In this document: piece after piece, positions 16,934 through 25,279 of the stretch
Layout: each line of letters starts with the position of its first letter
Position numbering within the stretch: position 1 is the first letter of the stretch
Assembly (NCBI GenBank): GCA_964571765.1
Contig: CAZNDH010000002.1
Span: forward strand, 62,001-126,000
Reading direction: 5' to 3'
Length of the DNA: 64,000 bases
From: ZC4RG35 sp964571765
GTDB lineage: Bacteria > Actinomycetota > Acidimicrobiia > Spongiisociales > ZC4RG35
Made by a program: the position numbers and the translations under genes
The notes under the pieces: model-generated
What the model saw: the letters and a program-made list of their open reading frames with translations, nothing else
Database searches by the model: none
Told to the model about the DNA's origin: nothing

Positions 16934-17701
16934 CTGGGCGACCAGCCGCCCCGAGGTGTCCCACATCTCCCCATCTTCCTCCAGCCAGCCGCCGGTGACG
17001 TACCGGGTGAGGAAACGACAGGCGAGCAGGTCGAAGGGACCCGGGTGGCGGACATGCACCGTGAGGTCGATGGTCGGAGTCCACCCCACGGGCAGGTCGG
17101 AGTTGAACACCGCCGGGGGAAAGGCGTCGGCGGCGACCACCAGCCCGTAGGGGTCGATGGGCTCGCCGTCGAGAAGACGGAACCAGCCCCTCATCTCGGG
17201 CATCCTGCCCGGCGTACCCGTGCCCAGGTTGAGGTCGTCCGGGTGGAGGTACACACCGACCTTCCCGGTGAAAGGAGGCGGGAGGGGGGATTCGCCGGCT
17301 GGGGTCAGCCGGACACACTCCTCGACCGGAGGGAGCTGGGGAGGGGAGCCATGGTTCCGTACCACCTCGTCGGCGTTGTCGGCCATCACGGCGAAGGTGG
17401 CGCTGCTGATGAATATCGCGCGGTCCCCGGAGATCATCTTCGCCTCGAGGGTTGAGGTGCTGCGGCCCTCTTTGAGCACCTCCACCTCGATCGTCACCGC
17501 TTCCGCCGCCGCCGGGTTCAGATAACGAGCGCCCACCGAGGCCAGGCTACGTCCCATGGCCTCCGCCCCCATCGCTCGGGCCGCGGTCGACAGGGTGTAA
17601 CCCCCGTTGCTCACCCCGAATATGTCCCAGCCCGGCTGGATCTGGGCCCGGTAGACGCCCTGACCGACCGGGAACACCGCGGACGCCTCGGCCAAGGTCA
17701 A
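16898..17701 (-). CDS. Double-hotdog acyl-CoA thioesterase family protein
   Basis: A 267-residue protein resembling TesB-like or actinobacterial double-hotdog thioesterases. The first hotdog (SNGGYTLSTAARAM helix, then VGARYLNPAAAEA) and the second (PPAVFNSDLPVGWTPTIDLTVH, residues given here only as landmarks near 205-225) are both recognisable. The TTG start overlaps the purM stop as TTGA, which makes it the last gene of the purine operon and probably translationally coupled. No link between thioester hydrolysis and purine synthesis is known to me. The protein may simply be carried along. Confidence 0.75.
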   Translation of the reverse strand: MTLAEASAVFPVGQGVYRAQIQPGWDIFGVSNGGYTLSTAARAMGAEAMGRSLASVGARYLNPAAAEAVTIEVEVLKEGRSTSTLEAKMISGDRAIFISSATFAVMADNADEVVRNHGSPPQLPPVEECVRLTPAGESPLPPPFTGKVGVYLHPDDLNLGTGTPGRMPEMRGWFRLLDGEPIDPYGLVVAADAFPPAVFNSDLPVGWTPTIDLTVHVRHPGPFDLLACRFLTRYVTGGWLEEDGEMWDTSGRLVAQSRQLAMLARQG

Positions 17702-18672
17702 TCGAAGACGACCCCTGATGAGCTGGTGACTTCCCCGATGACCGACGCGGCGAACCCGGCGGTGACCTCGAGGACCGGTCCCACCGCGTTGGGGTCGACC
17801 ACCAGACAGAAGCCGACACCCATGTTGAAGGCCCGATACATCTCGTCTTCGGGAACCCCGCACTCGGCGATCAGGTCGAACACCGGCGGCCTCTGCCAGG
17901 CCCCGGTGTCGATCACCGCCCCCCATTCCTCGGGGAGGGAGCGAGCCAGGTTGGCGGCGATCCCGCCCCCGGTCACGTGGGCGGCGGCGTGAACCCCACC
18001 AGCGGCCACCGCCTCGAGCACCGTGGCCGAGTAGATCACCGAGGGCTGGAGCAGGACGTCGAGGTGGTCCTCCAGGCGATCGGCGAGCACCGAGCGGACC
18101 AGGGAGAATCCGTTGGAGCGCAGATTCGACGAGGTCAGGCCTACCACCAGGTCCCCGGGGGCGACCAGGTGCGGTCCCAGCTCCTCGCCCTCCTCGACCA
18201 CTCCCAAGGCAGTGGCCGCCAGGTCGACGGCGTCATCCTCCATGACCCCGGGGTGCTCGGCTGTCTCCCCACCGAGCAGGGGACAACAGGCATCCCGGCA
18301 GGCAGCGGCCACCGAGGCGACGATCGCCCTATCCCGCTCCGGATGAAGGGCACCAACCGCCATGTAGTCGACCAGACCCAGGGGTCGGGCTCCGACCACC
18401 GCCAGGTCGTCGACACACATCGCCACCAGGTCGTAGCCCACCCCGTCCCAACGCCCGGCGCGGCGGGCCAGGTCCAGCTTGGTCCCCACCCCGTCGGTGG
18501 TCATCATCAGCACCGGTGAGCGGTATCCGGAGGGGAGGCGCACCCCGGCGGCGAATCCCCCGAATGAGCCGACGACGTCCGGGCCCCAGGTGGCGGTGAC
18601 CGATCCGGCGATCCGGCGGACGTGCTCGTCGGCGCCGTCGAGGTCGACGCCCGCCCTCCGGTACCAGCTCAT
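17698..18672 (-). CDS. purM: Phosphoribosylformylglycinamidine cyclo-ligase
   Basis: Closes the imidazole ring: FGAM and ATP give AIR, the fifth step of purine synthesis. The 324-residue protein shows MMTTDGVGTKLDLA near residues 55-68, VAMCVDDLAVVGA near 85, GGETAEHPG near 134-142 and HVTGGGIAANLAR near 225, all typical of the PurM/PurL superfamily. It starts two bases after the PurF stop. Length is slightly short (about 345 is usual), and the C-terminal tail appears trimmed. Confidence 0.95.
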   Translation of the reverse strand: MSWYRRAGVDLDGADEHVRRIAGSVTATWGPDVVGSFGGFAAGVRLPSGYRSPVLMMTTDGVGTKLDLARRAGRWDGVGYDLVAMCVDDLAVVGARPLGLVDYMAVGALHPERDRAIVASVAAACRDACCPLLGGETAEHPGVMEDDAVDLAATALGVVEEGEELGPHLVAPGDLVVGLTSSNLRSNGFSLVRSVLADRLEDHLDVLLQPSVIYSATVLEAVAAGGVHAAAHVTGGGIAANLARSLPEEWGAVIDTGAWQRPPVFDLIAECGVPEDEMYRAFNMGVGFCLVVDPNAVGPVLEVTAGFAASVIGEVTSSSGVVFD

Positions 18673-18673
18673 C

Positions 18674-20683
18674 TCAGGAACGTTCGAGTTGGTACTTGTC
18701 GAGGTCGACGGGGACCTCGGTGGGGTAGTCCCCGGAGAGGCAGGCGGTGCAGAAGCCGGCGTCGGCGACTCCGGTGGCAGCGAGGAGCCCTTCGAGCGAC
18801 AGATAGCCCAGGGTGTCCGCCCCCAGGCTCAGGCGGATCTCCTCGACGTCCAACCGAGCAGCGATCAGTGTGGAGCGGTCGGAGGTGTCCATCCCGTAGA
18901 AGCAGGGCCACCGGTAGGGAGGTGAGGACACCCTGAGGTGGACTTCTGCCGCACCGGCGTCCCGGACCATGGAGACCAGCTTGCGGGTGGTCGAGCCGCG
19001 GACGATCGAGTCGTCGACCAGTACCACGCGGCGGCCGCTAAGGCTCTCGGGTATCGGGTTCAGCTTGAGCTTGATCCCCTGGTCGCGAAGCATCTGGATG
19101 GGCTCGATGAAGGTCCGGCCCACATAGCGGTTCTTCACCAGACCGTCGGTGTAGGGGATGCCGCTGGCCGCGGCATAGCCCTGGGCTGCCGGAATCCCTG
19201 ACTCGGGGACGGGGACGACCACATCGGCCTCGGCGGGGTGCTCCTCGGCGAGGACACGACCCATCTCCGTTCGAGCGATGTGGATGCTCCTCCCGTACAT
19301 CTGGCTGTCGGGTCGGGCGAAGTAGACGAACTCGAAGAGACACAGTCCCGGCCTGACCTCGCCGAAGGGGTAGTAGCTGCGCACCCCGTTGGCGTCGATC
19401 ACGACCATCTCTCCGGCTGCCACCTCCCTGACGAACTTGGCCCCCACCAGGTCGAGTGCCGCGGTCTCCGAGGCGAGCACCCACCCCCCGTCCCTGAGCG
19501 ACCCGAGGCACAGGGGCCGGAAGCCGTTGGGGTCGCGCAGTCCGACGATCCTTCCCTGGTCCATGAGGACCAGTGAAAAGGCTCCTTCCCAGGTGGGAGC
19601 CACCTCGAGAAGCGCTACCTCGAGGCCCCTCGAGTCGGACCGCTCGTCATCGATCGCCCGGGAGAGCCCTTCGGCCATCAAGTCGGAGTCGGTAGTCGCC
19701 TGGTGGACGCCCAGCTTGGCGGCCAGCTCCGCGGTGTTGGTCAGGTTGCCGTTGTGCCCCAGAGCCACACTGGTGTTCCCCACCTGGCGATGAGCCGGCT
19801 GGGCGTTGGCCCAGTTGTTGGAGCCGGTGGTCGAATACCGGGTGTGCCCGATCCCCAGATGGCCGTCGAGGCCGGCGAGAGACGACTCGTCGAAGACCTG
19901 GGCGACAAGGCCGAGATCCTTGAACACGGTGACCGTTTCCCCATTGGAGGTGGCGATGCCGGCCGACTCCTGCCCGCGGTGCTGGAGGGCGAACAGCCCG
20001 AAGTAGATCAGGTGAGATACCCGCTGGGTAGTGGAGTAGACGGCGAACAGGCCACAGGCCTCTCCCGGGGAGTCCTCGCCGTGTGTCGGGGCCGCACCTG
20101 GCACCGGTTCATCGTAGGCGAAGCGAGCTGCGCCCCAATCGAGCCCCTCGGGATCGTCGGCCGAGTACCAGCTGCGCCCGTCCTCACCCCAGGACCCCCA
20201 TTCCTCGGGGGTCACCGCCCGGAATGACACCCGGTCGAGGAGGCTCTGGATCGAACCGCCGCCGCCGGCCTCCTCGATGGCGGCAGCGGCGATCTCGCCG
20301 GGGTAGACGGCACAGGTGACCTGGCGGACCCCATCACGGTCGACGGGGACCACTGGGATGTCGTCGGCAAGCTCCGCCAGCCGGCGCAGGGTCTCGGCCC
20401 TGACGAAGGGGTGGTCGACGGCGACCACGATGACATGTCTCCGGTCGGCGCGGCTCAGGGCGGTGGCGATCCCGGCGAGAGGGCCCTCGGCGTGTACCGA
20501 GTCGGGCCAGCACTCCCACCCCGGCCGATCGGGGCCGAGCACGACCACTCGGTCGGTGACCGCCGAGAGTGCGGCCCCCACCCGGTCGAGCATCGATGTC
20601 CCCTCCACAAAGACCTCGGCCTTGTCCCGGCCCATCCGACTGCTCTTGCCTCCGGCGAGCACCGTCCCGAGTACTCGGCTCAT
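18674..20683 (-). CDS. purF: MobA-like guanylyltransferase fused in frame to amidophosphoribosyltransferase (PurF)
   Basis: One uninterrupted 669-residue frame holds two enzymes. Residues 1 to about 190 look like MobA, which attaches GMP to molybdopterin: LAGGKSSRMGRDKA (9-22), EGPLAGIATAL, AVDHPFV, GSIQSLLDR and the terminal WYSADDPEGL. Residues about 194-669 are a complete PurF. They have the catalytic cysteine C210 in GEACGLFAVY, GHTRYST, LGHNGNL, the PRPP site VVLVDDSIVRGSTT and four Fe-S cysteines (GLC, PCFY, CTAC). Fe-S type PurF proteins cut off a short propeptide to expose this cysteine, so the same cleavage would free MobA. A GTG at codon 194 (20104) with its own -10 box could also give PurF alone (476 residues). 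Confidence 0.9.
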   Translation of the reverse strand: MSRVLGTVLAGGKSSRMGRDKAEVFVEGTSMLDRVGAALSAVTDRVVVLGPDRPGWECWPDSVHAEGPLAGIATALSRADRRHVIVVAVDHPFVRAETLRRLAELADDIPVVPVDRDGVRQVTCAVYPGEIAAAAIEEAGGGGSIQSLLDRVSFRAVTPEEWGSWGEDGRSWYSADDPEGLDWGAARFAYDEPVPGAAPTHGEDSPGEACGLFAVYSTTQRVSHLIYFGLFALQHRGQESAGIATSNGETVTVFKDLGLVAQVFDESSLAGLDGHLGIGHTRYSTTGSNNWANAQPAHRQVGNTSVALGHNGNLTNTAELAAKLGVHQATTDSDLMAEGLSRAIDDERSDSRGLEVALLEVAPTWEGAFSLVLMDQGRIVGLRDPNGFRPLCLGSLRDGGWVLASETAALDLVGAKFVREVAAGEMVVIDANGVRSYYPFGEVRPGLCLFEFVYFARPDSQMYGRSIHIARTEMGRVLAEEHPAEADVVVPVPESGIPAAQGYAAASGIPYTDGLVKNRYVGRTFIEPIQMLRDQGIKLKLNPIPESLSGRRVVLVDDSIVRGSTTRKLVSMVRDAGAAEVHLRVSSPPYRWPCFYGMDTSDRSTLIAARLDVEEIRLSLGADTLGYLSLEGLLAATGVADAGFCTACLSGDYPTEVPVDLDKYQLERS
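20111..20116 (-). promoter_or_regulatory. Possible internal leaderless promoter for stand-alone PurF
   Basis: TACGAT on the minus strand lies exactly six bases before the in-frame GTG at 20104, at the MobA-PurF junction. The same hexamer serves as the putative -10 box of purC. Translation from this GTG would give PurF with a 16-residue propeptide before its cysteine, close to the usual length. Confidence 0.4.
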
Positions 20684-20686
20684 GTG

Positions 20687-20708
20687 CTTGGGGACTTCAG
20701 TCCCCAAG
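20687..20708. repeat. Perfect 22-base inverted repeat before mobA-purF
   Basis: CTTGGGGACT and AGTCCCCAAG are perfect inverted arms with two central bases. The palindrome contains the stop codon of the pfk relic and ends three bases before the mobA ATG (20683), where a ribosome site would be expected. In RNA it would form a hairpin that could control translation of mobA-purF. It lacks a U-tract, so it is not a standard terminator. Confidence 0.6.
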
Positions 20709-21272
20709 GGCGATCCCCAGATGGCGGGCGGTGATCAGAAGGGGATGGATCCCGGCGATATCCCGGAGAGGCACCGGCTCGGCATGGTCGCCGCGGGCGG
20801 CCACCATCACCCCGTGGATTCCCTGGTCGATGTAGTCGGCGCATGCTGTCCCCAGCCTGGTGGCGACAAGTCGGTCGCCTGGTGACGGCGTCCCACCCCT
20901 CTGCACGGGCCGAGGATGGTGACGCGCGACTCCAGGCCGGTCATGGCCGAGAGCCTTTCGGCCAGTGTGGTGGTACCACCGATCTGGGTGCTGTCGAATT
21001 CCTTGATCTTCTGCGTGCCGTTGCCCATGTCCACCTTGGACACGTTGACCCGGCTGGTCCCGAGGACGGTGCCTCCTCGGGTGAGTATCCCGGAGAAGTC
21101 GTCCGAGGAGAGAGGGCAGAACCGGTCCTCCATCAGCCCGCGGAACCCGTCGTGGAAGCCCGATCACCTCCATCCCGTAGGCCCGCTGGGCCGACTTGCC
21201 CACCGCCCTGATCGCCGTGTTCAGGCCGGAGCTGTCGCACCCTGCGGTGAGTACGCCGATGGTGCGGGTCAT
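20697..21272 (-). pseudogene. pfkA: Phosphofructokinase relic with internal deletion and two compensating frameshifts
   Basis: The start TRTIGVLTAGCDSSGLNTAI is a phosphofructokinase N terminus. After about residue 39 the similarity moves to another frame (FHDGFRGLMEDR, ILTRGGTVLGTSR, then ERLSAMTGLESRVTILG). It returns to the first frame at PVQRGGTPSPGDRLVATRLG and runs to the end. One extra base near 21158 and one missing base near 20909 cancel out, so a 191-codon frame stays open. About 140 residues are deleted, including the GGDG, TIDND and MGRxAG segments, so it cannot be a working kinase. It overlaps the purL stop by four bases. Confidence 0.85.
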
Positions 21273-23431
21273 CGGGTCATCGTACCGGTGAGTGCCCGGG
21301 CGATCGCCAGGCGCCAGACGGCCGTCACCTCGGCCACCGAAACCGACTCATCACCGATGACCATGTGGTCTCCCCACACCCGTCCCACACGCCTCCCCGG
21401 GAGGGAAGGATCCCAACCCGGGGGGACCACCACCACTACCCGGTGGGGGTCCTCGCCGAAGAGGAGGGGAGTGTCCCCACCGTCGACCACGCACCCCACC
21501 CCGGAGGCGATGCATATCTCCGCCAGGGCAACCGCCATGCCGCCGTCGGAGACATCGTGTAGCACGGGAGCCCTGTGGGCCAGGTCGGCGACCAATCCCA
21601 CCATCTCGATCGCGGTGGCCGGGTCAGGAGGGCTGGGCCGGCCTCCTGGAGGGCCTTGCAGACGCTGCAGATAGGAGCCGGCGAGGTTGTCGCTCGGGTC
21701 GGGACCGAGCACCCAGACCTCCATCCCCGGCTCGGCCCGGTCGAGACGGGGAGGAGCCAGGGGCATCGGGTCGGCCAGCCCGAGGAGCCCCACCACTGGC
21801 GTGGGGTAGATGTCAACCCCGTCGGTCTCGTTGTAGAACGACACGTTGCCGCCCACAACCGGGATTCCCAGGGCCTCACAGGCTTGGGAGATGCCCTCGA
21901 TGGTCTCGACCAGCTGCCACATCACCTCCGGCTTCTCCGGGTTGCCCAGGTTGAGGTTGTCGACCAGGGCGAGCGGCCGGGCTCCGGTGACGGCAACGTT
22001 GAGGGCTGCCTCATAGACCAGGCGGGCGGCGCCCCGTAGCGGGTCGAGGTAGCAGAGACGGCCGTTGCCATCGGTTGAGACGGCCAATGCCTTGTCGGTC
22101 CCGGCAACCCTGAGCAGTGATCCGTCGCCACCCGGGCCGATCACGGTGTCCAGGAAGAGCATGTGGTCGTACTGCTCGTGGGCCCACGCCGAGGACCCCA
22201 CCCCAGGATGAGCCAGCAGTCGGAGCAGGGTGTCGATCGGTGAGGTCACCTCGACCTGGTGGCCCCGGGCCCAAACCTCAGAGAGCCAGTCGGGACGGGA
22301 GGCGGGGCGGTGATAACGGGGGGCCTCGTCGGCCAGCGAGGCTGCCGGGATCTCGGCGACCAGCTCACCTCGGCGTCGGACCTCCAGGGCCCCTCCGGGC
22401 TGAACCCGGCCGACCACCGCCGAGTCGATCTCCCACTTGTCGGCCACCGCGAGTACCTCGTCCACCCGTTCGGGGGAGACGAAGGCCATCATCCGCTCTT
22501 GGGACTCCGACATGAGCAGCTCGGCTGCGGTCATCCCCGGCTCGCGTACGTGGACCGCGTCCAGGTCCACCTCCATCCCCACCCCGGCTCTCCCCGCCGG
22601 CTCCGAGGTGGCGCAGGACAGCCCGGCGGCGCCCAGGTCCTGCACCCCGACGACCAGGTCCCTGCTGTAGAGCTCGAGACAAGCCTCGATCAGCTTCTTC
22701 TCCTCGAAAGGATCACCAACCTGGACGCTGGGCCGTTTCGAGGCAGCTTCCTCGTCGAATGAGGCCGAGGCGAGCACCGAGGCCCCGCCGATCCCGTCGC
22801 GCCCGGTGGCGTTGCCGAGGAGGACAGCGACGTTGCCCGGCTCCCCGGCGGTCCCCAGGACCAGCTGGTCGCGGTGCATCAGGCCGAGGCACATCACGTT
22901 GACCAGGGGATTGCCGCTATAGCTCTCGTCGAACTCGATTTCACCCCCGACCGTGGGGACACCGACCGCGTTTCCGTAGCCGGCGATGCCGGCGACGACC
23001 CCCTGGAACAGATAGCGGTTCTTCGGGCTGTCCAGTGGTCCGAAGCGAATCTGGTCCCACAATGCGACCGGACGAGCCCCCATGGTGAAGACGTCGCGGA
23101 GAATGCCCCCAACCCCGGTTGCCGCCCCCTGGTATGGCTCGACGAACGAGGGGTGGTTGTGGCTCTCGATGCGGATCGCCGCCAGCCAACCGTCGCCGAT
23201 GTCGACCACACCGGCGTTCTCGCCGGGGCCGACCACCACCCAGGGGGCCTCTGTGGGGAACCGGCCGAGGTGGGCCCGGGACGACTTGTAGGAGCAGTGC
23301 TCCGACCACATCACCGAGTACATCGCCAACTCGGCGGGGCGTGGCTCCCTCCCCAGGATGTCGACCACCTTCTGGTGCTCCTGGTCAGTCATCCCCAGCT
23401 GGAGATGAACCGCGGTGGCCGTCCCGGTCAT
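21269..23431 (-). CDS. purL: Phosphoribosylformylglycinamidine synthase, large subunit
   Basis: The 720-residue small-type PurL catalyses the ATP-dependent amidation of FGAR to FGAM with PurQ (glutaminase) and PurS. Recognisable blocks are SEHCSYKSSR near residue 44 (catalytic histidine), PGENAGVVDIG near 70, ESHNHPSFVEPYQGAATGVGG near 91-112 (key residues ESHNHPS), GVQDLGAAGL and the second-half HDVSDGGMAVAL. It starts with an ATGA overlap on purQ and ends with an ATGA overlap on the pfk relic. It should form the three-part PurLQS complex in the cytosol. Confidence 0.97.
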   Translation of the reverse strand: MTGTATAVHLQLGMTDQEHQKVVDILGREPRPAELAMYSVMWSEHCSYKSSRAHLGRFPTEAPWVVVGPGENAGVVDIGDGWLAAIRIESHNHPSFVEPYQGAATGVGGILRDVFTMGARPVALWDQIRFGPLDSPKNRYLFQGVVAGIAGYGNAVGVPTVGGEIEFDESYSGNPLVNVMCLGLMHRDQLVLGTAGEPGNVAVLLGNATGRDGIGGASVLASASFDEEAASKRPSVQVGDPFEEKKLIEACLELYSRDLVVGVQDLGAAGLSCATSEPAGRAGVGMEVDLDAVHVREPGMTAAELLMSESQERMMAFVSPERVDEVLAVADKWEIDSAVVGRVQPGGALEVRRRGELVAEIPAASLADEAPRYHRPASRPDWLSEVWARGHQVEVTSPIDTLLRLLAHPGVGSSAWAHEQYDHMLFLDTVIGPGGDGSLLRVAGTDKALAVSTDGNGRLCYLDPLRGAARLVYEAALNVAVTGARPLALVDNLNLGNPEKPEVMWQLVETIEGISQACEALGIPVVGGNVSFYNETDGVDIYPTPVVGLLGLADPMPLAPPRLDRAEPGMEVWVLGPDPSDNLAGSYLQRLQGPPGGRPSPPDPATAIEMVGLVADLAHRAPVLHDVSDGGMAVALAEICIASGVGCVVDGGDTPLLFGEDPHRVVVVVPPGWDPSLPGRRVGRVWGDHMVIGDESVSVAEVTAVWRLAIARALTGTMTR

Positions 23432-24072
23432 GCCGGTACCAGCGACTGGAGGAAGCCTTCGATGAGAACCAATCCGTCCTCCGAGCCGAGAAGTATGTCG
23501 CTGGCCCGCTCCGGGTGGGGCATGATCCCCACAACGTTCCCCTCGGTGTTGGCCACGGCGGCCGCTCGGTCCTGGGAGCCGTTGGGGTCGTCGACGTAAC
23601 GGATCGCCACCCTCCCTTCGTTGGAGGGGTCGACCCAGTTACCCTCGTACGAGTTGAGCGGGACGTGCAGCACCTGACCCACCTCGGCTGCCCGGGTGAG
23701 GATGGTGTGGTTGTCCACTACCTCGATCTCCACGAAGCGGCAGATGAATGAGAGGTCCCGGTTGGCGATGAGGGCGCCTGGAAGGAGCCCCGCCTCACAA
23801 AGGATCTGGAACCCATTGCAGATGCCCAGTACCGGGGCCCCGGATCCTGCCATCCGGGCGACCTCGGCCATCACCGGGGAAAAGCGGGCTATGGCCCCGG
23901 TTCGCAGGGCGTCGCCGTGGGCAAACCCCCCGGGAAGGATCACCCCGTCGAAATCGGAGAGGTCGGTCTCCCGATGCCACACGAGGTGTGCTTCCCCACC
24001 CATGGTCTCGACTGCCCGGACTACGTCGTGCTCACAGTTGCTGCCCGGGAAGATCACGACTGCGGTCCTCAT
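23428..24072 (-). CDS. purQ: Phosphoribosylformylglycinamidine synthase, glutaminase subunit
   Basis: A class I glutamine amidotransferase of 214 residues that gives ammonia to PurL. The nucleophile cysteine is in VLGICNGFQIL and the histidine-glutamate pair in GIMPHPERA. The start MRTAVVIFPGSNCEHD is the classic PurQ N terminus. It begins at the ATG at 24072, which overlaps the purS stop (ATGA); the longer open frame upstream is purS sequence in another phase. Confidence 0.97.
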   Translation of the reverse strand: MRTAVVIFPGSNCEHDVVRAVETMGGEAHLVWHRETDLSDFDGVILPGGFAHGDALRTGAIARFSPVMAEVARMAGSGAPVLGICNGFQILCEAGLLPGALIANRDLSFICRFVEIEVVDNHTILTRAAEVGQVLHVPLNSYEGNWVDPSNEGRVAIRYVDDPNGSQDRAAAVANTEGNVVGIMPHPERASDILLGSEDGLVLIEGFLQSLVPA

Positions 24073-24311
24073 CCGCTCACCTCGACCTCGAAGTCCTCCA
24101 ACACCGGGTTGGCCAGTAGCTGACGGCACATCTCCTCGACACGGCCCCGGACCTGCTTGCGATCGCCACCCTCCACCTCCATGTGAATCACACGGTTCAT
24201 CCGGACCTCGGTGGCCTCGGTGAACCCCAAGTCGTGCAGGGCCCGACGCACCGTGGAACCTTCCGGGTCGGCGATCTCCGGCCTTCGGTTGATGATGACC
24301 GTGACCTTCAT
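24069..24311 (-). CDS. purS: Phosphoribosylformylglycinamidine synthase subunit PurS
   Basis: An 80-residue structural subunit that bridges PurL and PurQ in FGAM synthase. It reads MKVTVIINRRPEIADPEG at the start, then GSTVRRALHDLGF, matching PurS. Both ends overlap neighbouring genes by four bases (purC stop and purQ start), which suggests equimolar translation by coupling. Confidence 0.95.
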   Translation of the reverse strand: MKVTVIINRRPEIADPEGSTVRRALHDLGFTEATEVRMNRVIHMEVEGGDRKQVRGRVEEMCRQLLANPVLEDFEVEVSG

Positions 24312-25183
24312 CGCGCCAGGTAGTCCTGGAAGCCGGCGCCGGTGATCCGCTCGTAGGCCTCGATGTAACGCTCCCGCGTCCCGGCGACGATCTCGTCGGG
24401 GAGGTCGGGAGCGGGGGCGGTCTTGTCCCAGGGCTGGGCCTCTAGCCACTCCCGGACGTATTGCTTGTCGAACGAGGGCACATCGGTGCCGGGGACCCAC
24501 CGGTCGGCCGGCCAGTATCGGGAGGAGTCGGGGGTCAGTACCTCGTCGATCAGGAGCAGCTCACCGTCGGCAAAGCCGAACTCGAACTTGGTGTCGGCAA
24601 GGATCACCCCCCTGTTGGCGGCGTACGCCGCGGCGCGGCGGTAGATGTCGATGGACCGGGTGCGGAGGTCCTCGTAGAGCTGGTCGCCGAGGAGGCCCCT
24701 GGTGGTCTCCTCTGTGATGTTGATGTCGTGGCCGGTGGACTCCTTGGTGGCCGGGGTGAAGATCGGTTCGGGAAGCCGGTCGGCGAGGCGGAGGCCGGCG
24801 GGGAGGTGCTCGGTGGTAGGGCCGCCGCCGTCGCGGTACTCCCGCCACGACGAACCGTACAGGTAACCGCGGACCACACACTCCACCGGCACCACCTCGG
24901 CGCGGCGCACCACCATCGCTCGTCCTCTCAGGTGGGCGCGATCGGCCTCGTCGAGCCCGTCGACCTGGTCGAGGTCGACCCCGACCAGATGGTTGGGCAC
25001 CTCGAGAAGGTCGAAGAAGTGGAGGCTGAGGCCGGTGAGCACCTTGCCCTTGTCGGGTATAGGCTGGTTGAGGATGATGTCGTAGGCCGAGATCCGATCG
25101 GTGGCCACGAAGAGGAGATGCTCCCGATCGACCTCGTAGATCTCCCGCACCTTGCCCGATGCGATGTGGGGTAGGGCCAACAC
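24308..25183 (-). CDS. purC: SAICAR synthetase
   Basis: Joins CAIR and aspartate using ATP. The 291-residue protein has SGKVREIYEV near the N terminus, ATDRISAYD, VVRGYLYGSSW and LADTKFEFGF plus LIDEVLTPDSSRYW. It is the first gene of the minus-strand purine operon. The GTG at 25183 is chosen because a TACGAT box (25192-25197) ends eight bases before it; a TTG at 25180 is the alternative. The frame stays open far upstream, but that stretch is antisense to the CBS gene. Confidence 0.95.
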   Translation of the reverse strand: MLALPHIASGKVREIYEVDREHLLFVATDRISAYDIILNQPIPDKGKVLTGLSLHFFDLLEVPNHLVGVDLDQVDGLDEADRAHLRGRAMVVRRAEVVPVECVVRGYLYGSSWREYRDGGGPTTEHLPAGLRLADRLPEPIFTPATKESTGHDINITEETTRGLLGDQLYEDLRTRSIDIYRRAAAYAANRGVILADTKFEFGFADGELLLIDEVLTPDSSRYWPADRWVPGTDVPSFDKQYVREWLEAQPWDKTAPAPDLPDEIVAGTRERYIEAYERITGAGFQDYLAR

Positions 25184-25191
25184 GCGGCGGG

Positions 25192-25197
25192 ATCGTA
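25192..25197 (-). promoter_or_regulatory. -10 box for the purCSQL-mobA/purF-purM operon
   Basis: TACGAT on the minus strand ends eight bases before the GTG start of purC, with no Shine-Dalgarno between. It lies in a 96-base divergent gap shared with the CBS-BON gene. No PurR-like palindrome is obvious in this gap. Confidence 0.45.
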
Positions 25198-25279
25198 GCC
25201 GTTCGACAGAAAGGGGCCTAAGTCCCTGCCGGCGGTGGCCCGGCTCGACGATCTTTGGCCGCAGAGAGGAGTTTTCGAG

